This document shows positions 1 through 4,105 of a DNA stretch of 6,537 nucleotides, piece after piece. Below the pieces are notes generated by a model that saw only the letters and a list, made by a program, of their open reading frames with translations, did no database searches and was not told the DNA's origin. Both the position numbers and the translations under genes were made by a program. The first letter of the stretch is position 1. Each line of letters begins with the position of its first letter. Source of the stretch: an uncultured Clostridia bacterium (lineage in GTDB: Bacteria > Bacillota > Clostridia > Oscillospirales > Acutalibacteraceae). The DNA lies in contig CAMJHU010000118.1 in the NCBI GenBank assembly GCA_946405565.1, positions 1 to 6,537 on the forward strand. Reading direction: 5' to 3'.

Positions 1-2
1 TA

Positions 3-581
3 GATCAGAAGAATAGAGGTTTATCTGGAGTTGTCAACGCGTCGTACAAGGACAGCACACCGCTGGGTCAGCTTATGGAAGATTTTGCCAACACCAATCC
101 CAAAAGTATGCACTATTCCGAATTGACAGAAGCAACCAAATATTTTAAGTACGACAACGAGGGGGTCAGCTATATGTGTGATTTCTGGGAAGAATTGCTC
201 CAGGAGGGCAGAGAAGAAGCGGAAGAAGAAGCAAAGAAAAAAATAGCACAGGCGGAAGCTGCCAGAGCCAATGCCGAAGCCGCCAGAGCCGAGGCGCAGG
301 CGCAAGCCGAAGCCGCCAGAGCCGAGGCGCAGGCGCAAGCCGAAGCCGCCAGAGCCGAGGCGCAGGCGCAAGCCGAAGCTGCCAGAGCCGAGGCGGAAGC
401 GGCACGCGCAGAGGCAAGAAAAGCCCGTGCAGAAGCGGCACTTTTTGCCGATATCAAAGGCAATACCATCAAAAACGTCCTGCGCATGATCCGGGACGGT
501 CTGACACCGGAAAAAATTGAGGAATATTCCAGTCTGCCGCGCGCGGAAATTGAGGAACTCATCGCCCTGACTGCCCACTGA
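3..581 (+). CDS. Rpn family PD-(D/E)XK nuclease / putative transposase, C-terminal part (5' truncated by window edge)
   Basis: The reading frame is open from base 3 with no stop, and the residues before the first ATG (position 75) already look like family sequence (a VVNASYKDSTPLGQLMEDF stretch). The ATG at 75 is therefore probably internal and the true start lies upstream. The segment 'PLGQLMEDF…NPKSMHYSELTEATKYFK' matches, from memory, the conserved C-terminal region of Rpn/PDDEXK_2 proteins, which are recombination-promoting nucleases often annotated as transposases. The catalytic D…ExK residues would be N-terminal and are not in the window, so activity cannot be judged. Next come a charged Glu/Lys stretch, an Ala/Glu/Arg coiled coil encoded by tandem repeats (255-437), and a C-terminal helix pair ('GLTPEKIEEYSSLP…IEELIAL') typical of the family. 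rlmA starts 31 nt downstream on the same strand. The family is usually mobile or multicopy, but no terminal repeats are visible here. Confidence 0.8.
   Translation, partial: DQKNRGLSGVVNASYKDSTPLGQLMEDFANTNPKSMHYSELTEATKYFKYDNEGVSYMCDFWEELLQEGREEAEEEAKKKIAQAEAARANAEAARAEAQAQAEAARAEAQAQAEAARAEAQAQAEAARAEAEAARAEARKARAEAALFADIKGNTIKNVLRMIRDGLTPEKIEEYSSLPRAEIEELIALTAH
255..437 (+). repeat. 33-bp in-frame tandem repeat encoding hendecad/heptad coiled coil
   Basis: Three exact 33-bp copies lie at 276-308, 309-341 and 342-374, each encoding the 11-residue unit EAARAEAQAQA. They are flanked by shorter 21-bp derivatives encoding EAARANA (255-275), EAARAEA (375-395 and 396-416) and RKARAEA (417-437). 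The 11-mer equals the heptad EAARAEA plus four residues, QAQA. Heptads and hendecads together fit a long alpha-helical coiled coil. Both unit lengths are multiples of three, so gain or loss of copies keeps the frame. Exact identity including third codon positions suggests recent expansion. The repeat also keeps other frames open, producing spurious antisense reading frames. Confidence 0.92.
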
Positions 582-612
582 ATCAAACAGAAACGGACTG
601 AATCCTACCTTG

Positions 613-1437
613 ATGAAAGAATTTCACTGTCAGAATCTCATCTGTCCTTTGTGCGGAGAGCCGCTCCATCAGCTGGACGGCTCTCTTTTCTGCCCGCGCC
701 GGCATACCTTTGATATTGCCCGGCAGGGCTATATCCATCTGCTGCCCGTGCAGCAAAAGCATTCGCTTTCGCCGGGCGATACGCCCGATATGCTGGCGGC
801 GCGGCGCGCCTTTCTGGATGAAGGGCATTATCTGCCCGTCTGCCGCGACACAGTCAACGCCATACGGACATATGCTCCGTCAATCCGCACACTGATCGAC
901 GTCGGCTGCGGCGAAGGCTACTATACTGCCCGCTTTGCCCAGGAATTTCCCCACGCGGTCATCATCGGCGCGGATATCGCCAAGGCTGCCGTCAGAATGG
1001 CGTGTGCGCGTGACCGCTCTGTGGACTGGATGACCGCCACGGCTTCCCATCTGCCCGTCGCTGACGGCTGCGCTGACGCGATCACCGCGATGTTCTCGCT
1101 GGTGTGCGAGGAGGAATTCGCGCGCGTGCTGCGTCCGGGCGGTATCGTCGTGGAAATCACGGCGGGGTCTGACCATCTCATCGAATTGAAACGGCTGATC
1201 TACGACGACGTGTTTGAACAGCACAAACACCCCAAGCCGCCGCAGGGCTTTCTGCGCGAAATCAGCTGCGAACGGCATTCCTTCCGGCTGACACTCGACC
1301 GCACACAACTCACGCGGCTGCTGCAAATGACACCCCACACGCTTCGCGTCCGTCCGGAACGGCGTGTCCTGCCGGATACGCTGCCGTCGCTTTCTTTGAC
1401 GGCGGACTACTTTGTCCGCGTACTCCAAAAGCCGTAG
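613..1437 (+). CDS. rlmA: 23S rRNA (guanine-N1)-methyltransferase RlmA
   Basis: This SAM-dependent enzyme methylates N1 of a guanine in 23S rRNA helix 35: G745 for RlmA-I or G748 for the Gram-positive RlmA-II/TlrB type. The 274-residue length is normal for the family. An N-terminal zinc finger is visible, with Cys11, Cys14, Cys27 and His31 in a CPLC…CPRRH arrangement. It is followed by the family signature 'FDIARQGYIHLLPVQ' and 'SPGDTPDMLAARRAFLDEGHY'. SAM-binding motif I is DVGCGEG at residues 96-102. Later, 'VLRPGGIVVEITAGSDHLIELK' matches the RlmA methyltransferase core. I chose ATG 613 over the in-frame TTG at 610; there is no good Shine-Dalgarno site before either, so translation may be weak or coupled to the upstream gene. 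It lies 31 nt after the Rpn gene. RlmA-I versus RlmA-II specificity cannot be settled by eye; the Gram-positive context favours RlmA-II. Confidence 0.9.
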   Translation: MKEFHCQNLICPLCGEPLHQLDGSLFCPRRHTFDIARQGYIHLLPVQQKHSLSPGDTPDMLAARRAFLDEGHYLPVCRDTVNAIRTYAPSIRTLIDVGCGEGYYTARFAQEFPHAVIIGADIAKAAVRMACARDRSVDWMTATASHLPVADGCADAITAMFSLVCEEEFARVLRPGGIVVEITAGSDHLIELKRLIYDDVFEQHKHPKPPQGFLREISCERHSFRLTLDRTQLTRLLQMTPHTLRVRPERRVLPDTLPSLSLTADYFVRVLQKP

Positions 1438-1509
1438 AAATTATACCGTTCCGGCATGATTGTTTATCCGCCGTTTACAATACGGTGCTATCATGCCCAT
1501 CACGCCGCC

Positions 1510-1516
1510 GGGGAGG
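1510..1516 (+). promoter_or_regulatory. Ribosome binding site deciding a GTG start of the DUF5685 gene
   Basis: GGGGAGG lies 9 nt before GTG 1526. It is the only strong Shine-Dalgarno sequence near the start of this frame. The candidate upstream starts, TTG 1460 and ATG 1493, lack one, so this site fixes the start at the GTG. Confidence 0.75.
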
Positions 1517-1525
1517 TTTGCCGCC

Positions 1526-2362
1526 GTGTTCGGATTTGTCACTGTCGCGCCCGCTCTGCTGAGCATCGAACAGAAAACACGTTACCGCGCCCGCTACTGC
1601 GGTCTTTGCCGGGCGCTCGGACAGTGCGGCGGTTCATCCTGCCGCCTGCTGCTGACCTATGACCTTGTTTTCCTTGAAATGCTGCTGGCTTCGGTTTATG
1701 GTCTGCCGGAAACCTTTGAATCCCGCCGCTGCCTCCTTCACCCAATCAAACCGCACCCGGAAATCCGCACTGACGCGTCCGACTATGCCGCCGCGATGAA
1801 TGTGCTTCTCGACTGCGGAAAGCTCAGGGACGACTGGCAGGACGATCACAATCCCGTCGCGCTGGCTGCCGCTTCCTGGTTCGGTGCCGCTTGTGACGCT
1901 ATCGGAAACCGCTACCCCCGACAGCAGCGTGCCGTCGCGGACTGTCTGTCCGCGCTTGACATGCTCGAACAGGACAACGAAACCAATCCCGATCTTCCCG
2001 CTGAATGCTTCGGACGCTTGACAGGCGAACTCATTCTGATGGAGGAAGACAGCCCCCTCAACGACATCCTGCGCCGTTTCGGTCAGGCACTCGGACGTTT
2101 CGTCTATCTGATCGACGCGGCTGCCGATCTGCGGGAGGATCTTCGGCGCGAACGCTATAACCCGCTGATCTCCGCTCCGCCCGAGGAAATTCCCGAATGG
2201 CTTCACATCGCGGGCGGACAGGTCATGCGAAGGTTTGAGGCACTGCCCCTCACCACCGACAGAAATTTGCTGGAACATATTCTCTGCGCCGGTATCTGGG
2301 GCAATTATGACTACCGTCTATCAAAATATGCCAAAAGAAAGGGGCGGAAAAACCGTTCATGA
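1526..2362 (+). CDS. DUF5685 family protein
   Basis: The start is the GTG at 1526, because it follows a strong Shine-Dalgarno site and gives the family-typical N-terminus MFG(F/Y)V; upstream in-frame starts would add 11-22 unlike residues. The 278-residue product is soluble and largely helical. Visible landmarks are a CGLC motif (Cys25, Cys28) followed by 'TYDLVFLEMLLA', then Cys69 and His72 in 'RRCLLHP', so Cys25/28/69 and His72 could form a metal site. An Asp cluster D102-D103-x-x-D106-D107 and a second one, D197/D201/D205 in 'LIDAAADLREDLRRERYNP', resemble the two Asp-rich motifs of head-to-head prenyl synthases, although the family is officially of unknown function. It overlaps the J-domain gene by 4 nt (ATGA), implying translational coupling. 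No convincing promoter was found in the 88 nt after rlmA. Confidence 0.82.
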   Translation: MFGFVTVAPALLSIEQKTRYRARYCGLCRALGQCGGSSCRLLLTYDLVFLEMLLASVYGLPETFESRRCLLHPIKPHPEIRTDASDYAAAMNVLLDCGKLRDDWQDDHNPVALAAASWFGAACDAIGNRYPRQQRAVADCLSALDMLEQDNETNPDLPAECFGRLTGELILMEEDSPLNDILRRFGQALGRFVYLIDAAADLREDLRRERYNPLISAPPEEIPEWLHIAGGQVMRRFEALPLTTDRNLLEHILCAGIWGNYDYRLSKYAKRKGRKNRS

Positions 2363-3027
2363 GCAGGAGCGCCTATGATGTTCTGGGGGTCTCCCCCGAC
2401 GCGTCCAAGGACGATGTCACCAAGGCTTATCGCAAGCTAGCCAAAAAATATCACCCGGACCTCAATCCCAACGACAAATACGCCGCGCAGAAAATGAGCG
2501 AAATCAACGCCGCTTACGACGCTATCAAAAACGGCAGAGTCTCGGATTTTCAGGCGGAGGACAGCCGCCCGTCCTACCGTCCTTCGCCGTCCGACAACCG
2601 TTCCTATTCCGGCGGACAACGTCGGTCATCTTCCGATACAACCTATACGCGCAATGATCCCGATGTGCTGGAAAGGGCAAAAAGCCTGATCAAAAATGAC
2701 CGGTGTGAGGACGCCATCGCCCTGCTCAATACCACCAGCCGCCGCAACGGGCGGTGGTATTACCTCAGCGGCATCGCTCATTACAACATCGGCAACACCG
2801 TCACCGCCCTGCGCCACGCCCGTGAAGCGGTACGCCTCGAACCCGACAACATGGAATTCCAGCGCGTCCTCCGTGAAATGGAGGAAAGCGGAACGGTATA
2901 CCGCACCTATCAAAAGGAAAACGGTCACATATTCCTCACGATGTCAATGTGCGGTTCCCTCGCCTGTTCGGGCGGTCTTTGCGGCGTGTGCCTTTACGCG
3001 ATGGACAAATTCTGCGTGTTGTGTTAA
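2359..3027 (+). CDS. J-domain protein with TPR region and cysteine-rich C-terminal tail
   Basis: This is a 222-residue DnaJ-type co-chaperone, expected to stimulate the ATPase of an Hsp70 (DnaK). The N-terminal J domain spans residues 4-60, starting 'AYDVLGVSPDAS' and carrying the essential HPD triad at residues 32-34. A Ser/Arg/Tyr-rich disordered linker follows (about 64-98). Residues 101-166 look like one to two tetratricopeptide repeats ('WYYLSGIAHYNIGNTVTALRHAREAVRLEPDN'), probably for client or partner binding. The hydrophobic tail carries six cysteines: 198, 203, 208, 211, 219 and 222. The Gly/Phe region and zinc-finger substrate domains of true DnaJ are absent, so this is a class III-like J-protein, not dnaJ itself. 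The start overlaps the DUF5685 stop (ATGA), with GGGGCGG 11 nt upstream. The membrane zinc-ribbon gene follows after 41 nt. Confidence 0.88.
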   Translation: MSRSAYDVLGVSPDASKDDVTKAYRKLAKKYHPDLNPNDKYAAQKMSEINAAYDAIKNGRVSDFQAEDSRPSYRPSPSDNRSYSGGQRRSSSDTTYTRNDPDVLERAKSLIKNDRCEDAIALLNTTSRRNGRWYYLSGIAHYNIGNTVTALRHAREAVRLEPDNMEFQRVLREMEESGTVYRTYQKENGHIFLTMSMCGSLACSGGLCGVCLYAMDKFCVLC

Positions 3028-3055
3028 TACTCCTCGCATTTCACTCCCTAGGAAA

Positions 3056-3060
3056 GGAAG
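3056..3060 (+). promoter_or_regulatory. Ribosome binding site for the zinc-ribbon membrane protein
   Basis: GGAAG, within the purine-rich stretch AGGAAAGGAAG (3050-3060), lies 8 nt before ATG 3069. It decides this start over in-frame codons inside the J-domain gene, the earliest of which is at 2949. Confidence 0.75.
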
Positions 3061-3068
3061 CAATCAAT

Positions 3069-3602
3069 ATGAACCATTTTCGCTACAAATTTGCCCGGTG
3101 GATGGAAGGGCGCTACGGTATGGATCAGTTATATTACGCGCTTCTGGTGCTGTATCTGATTCTGCTGTTTCTCAATATGATTTTCCGCAAACTGGTCATC
3201 TTTGGCATTCTGTCATGGGTGGTGCTGATTCTGGCGTTTTACCGTTTCTTCTCCCGCAATATCGAGCGCCGCCGCAGGGAAAATGAGGTCTTTCTCTCGG
3301 TGTTTGGCAAGCTCACGGGACGGCTGGGCGAAAAATGGAGCGATCTTTCGGATTCCGTGGACTGGAAAACCGGTCGCATTATCCGCACAGACCGTTCCGG
3401 CAACATCCCGCAAACCCAAGCGGACAAGGGTCCCGGACTGATGACGAAGCTGAAAGATTTCCCCCGCAAAAAATACACCTCCTGCCCGCAATGCGCCGCC
3501 GTCATTCGCGTGCCGCGTCAGCGGGGCAAGCATATGGTGCGCTGTCCGCGCTGCGGTCATCGCTTCGGGGTCAAAATCCTCATCGGCAAAAAAAGCGCCT
3601 GA
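3069..3602 (+). CDS. Small two-helix membrane protein with C-terminal zinc ribbon
   Basis: The protein has 177 residues. The N-terminus 'FRYKFARWMEGRYGMDQL' precedes two hydrophobic helices, about residues 21-39 and 42-61, joined by a very short Arg-Lys turn, so both ends probably face the cytoplasm. An Arg-rich segment (66-70) follows the second helix, consistent with positive-inside topology. The C-terminal half ends in a zinc ribbon, with Cys139 and Cys142 in CPQC and Cys159 and Cys162 in CPRCGHRF, the ribbon fold common in rubredoxin-like and MJ0042-like knuckles. From memory, proteins of this layout occur next to J-domain genes in Clostridia, but I know no name or function. Its position as last gene of the trio, before a hairpin terminator, suggests co-expression with the DUF5685 and J-domain genes. 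A role as membrane anchor or receptor for a chaperone complex is inference only. Confidence 0.8.
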   Translation: MNHFRYKFARWMEGRYGMDQLYYALLVLYLILLFLNMIFRKLVIFGILSWVVLILAFYRFFSRNIERRRRENEVFLSVFGKLTGRLGEKWSDLSDSVDWKTGRIIRTDRSGNIPQTQADKGPGLMTKLKDFPRKKYTSCPQCAAVIRVPRQRGKHMVRCPRCGHRFGVKILIGKKSA

Positions 3603-3648
3603 TCCCGTCCGCTTTTTCAATTTTTCATATTTTCATCATACACAAACC

Positions 3649-3700
3649 AAACCCGCCATATGGAGTCTTCCCACGAAGATCGTCTCCATATGGCGGGTTT
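3649..3700 (+). terminator. Hairpin terminator between convergent genes, possibly bidirectional
   Basis: A perfect 17-bp inverted repeat has arms 3649-3665 (AAACCCGCCATATGGAG) and 3684-3700. Its 18-nt loop contains a further 5-bp stem, TCTTC (3666-3670) pairing with GAAGA (3675-3679). On the + strand the hairpin is followed by GGGTTTTCCTT, a short U-run consistent with intrinsic termination. On the - strand the 3' side reads GGGTTTGGTTTG, a weaker U-tract. It sits 46 nt after the zinc-ribbon gene and 35 nt after the end of the leftward gene, so it probably ends transcription in both directions. Each arm contains the self-complementary CCATATGG. Confidence 0.85.
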
Positions 3701-3735
3701 TCCTTGTCTGACCGCCGCGCAATTGCAGCGGTTGA

Positions 3736-4080
3736 TTACTTTTGCTTCGTCATGGTGTATTGCTGACTGCCGGACGTGAGGGTAAGCGTGTCGCCTTTGA
3801 CGAAATAGGTGTAGTCCCTGTCGGCGGCTGCTTCCGAGACAAAATCAATCGTCACTTTGTCGCCGTCTACCCGATAGGTAAAGGGATATTCCGACGACGA
3901 CAGCCGCATTGTACCCTTGCCGCCGCCGCCGAATTCATAAGACGTCACCTCATCGAGCGCCCATGTGCCGCGCAGACGGTTGTCACCGCCCAGCGCAAAG
4001 CACAGTGTGACGGCTATCACGATCACCAGCGCCGCAGCCGCGCCGCCAATCAGCCATTGTTTCTTGTGTTCCGTTTGCAT
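3736..4080 (-). CDS. Small membrane-anchored DUF5640-like (lipocalin-like) protein
   Basis: The protein has 114 residues when started at the ATG at 4080, which follows AGGAGG with 4 nt spacing. An alternative ATG at 4104, one base after the upstream stop, would add eight residues and has a weaker GCAGG site. A hydrophobic segment at about residues 10-30 follows the basic start 'MQTEHKKQW'. The Cys27 context (VTLC) does not fit a lipobox, so a transmembrane anchor is more likely than a lipoprotein. The extracellular part begins LRGTWALDE (36-44) and continues with alternating beta-strand sequence ('YPFTYRVDGDKVTIDF', 'DYTYFVKGDTLTLTSGSQ'), which resembles DUF5640 or lipocalin-like domains from Firmicutes. 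It lies 25 nt downstream of the repeat surface protein on the same strand and is probably co-transcribed with it. Ligand and function are unknown. Confidence 0.75.
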   Translation of the reverse strand: MQTEHKKQWLIGGAAAALVIVIAVTLCFALGGDNRLRGTWALDEVTSYEFGGGGKGTMRLSSSEYPFTYRVDGDKVTIDFVSEAAADRDYTYFVKGDTLTLTSGSQQYTMTKQK

Positions 4081-4084
4081 GATT

Positions 4085-4090
4085 CCTCCT
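4085..4090 (-). promoter_or_regulatory. Ribosome binding site for the DUF5640-like gene
   Basis: AGGAGG on the - strand lies 4 nt before ATG 4080 and downstream of the competing ATG at 4104. The spacing is slightly short, so the choice of start is probable rather than certain. Confidence 0.6.
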
Positions 4091-4105
4091 GTTGTGTCGG
4101 ACATG

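Noticed and set aside
276..374. Possible CRISPR array
   Set aside because: The 33-bp units are directly abutting with no spacers and lie in frame inside a coding region.
21..578. Long - strand open frame with Gly/Leu/Arg repeats
   Set aside because: This is a mirror of the 33-bp tandem repeat, which leaves several frames open. The + strand frame has the recognisable Rpn-type ends.
610..612. TTG as start of rlmA
   Set aside because: The adjacent ATG at 613 is the more likely initiator; the difference is one residue.
1476..1481. TACAAT as a -10 promoter element before the DUF5685 gene
   Set aside because: No acceptable -35 hexamer lies at 16-18 nt spacing; the nearest TTGTTT is only 10 nt upstream.
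1460..1525. Upstream starts (TTG 1460, ATG 1493) for the DUF5685 gene
   Set aside because: Neither has a Shine-Dalgarno site, and the added residues are unlike the family N-terminus. GTG 1526 has GGGGAGG at 9 nt and gives MFGFV.
2949..3068. N-terminal extension of the zinc-ribbon gene into the J-domain gene
   Set aside because: It would overlap the J-protein's Cys-rich tail by about 80 nt, whereas ATG 3069 has a strong RBS at the right distance.
4022..4024. Lipobox reading of the DUF5640-like N-terminus
   Set aside because: No Gly/Ala/Ser precedes the nearby Cys (context VTLC), so a transmembrane anchor fits better.
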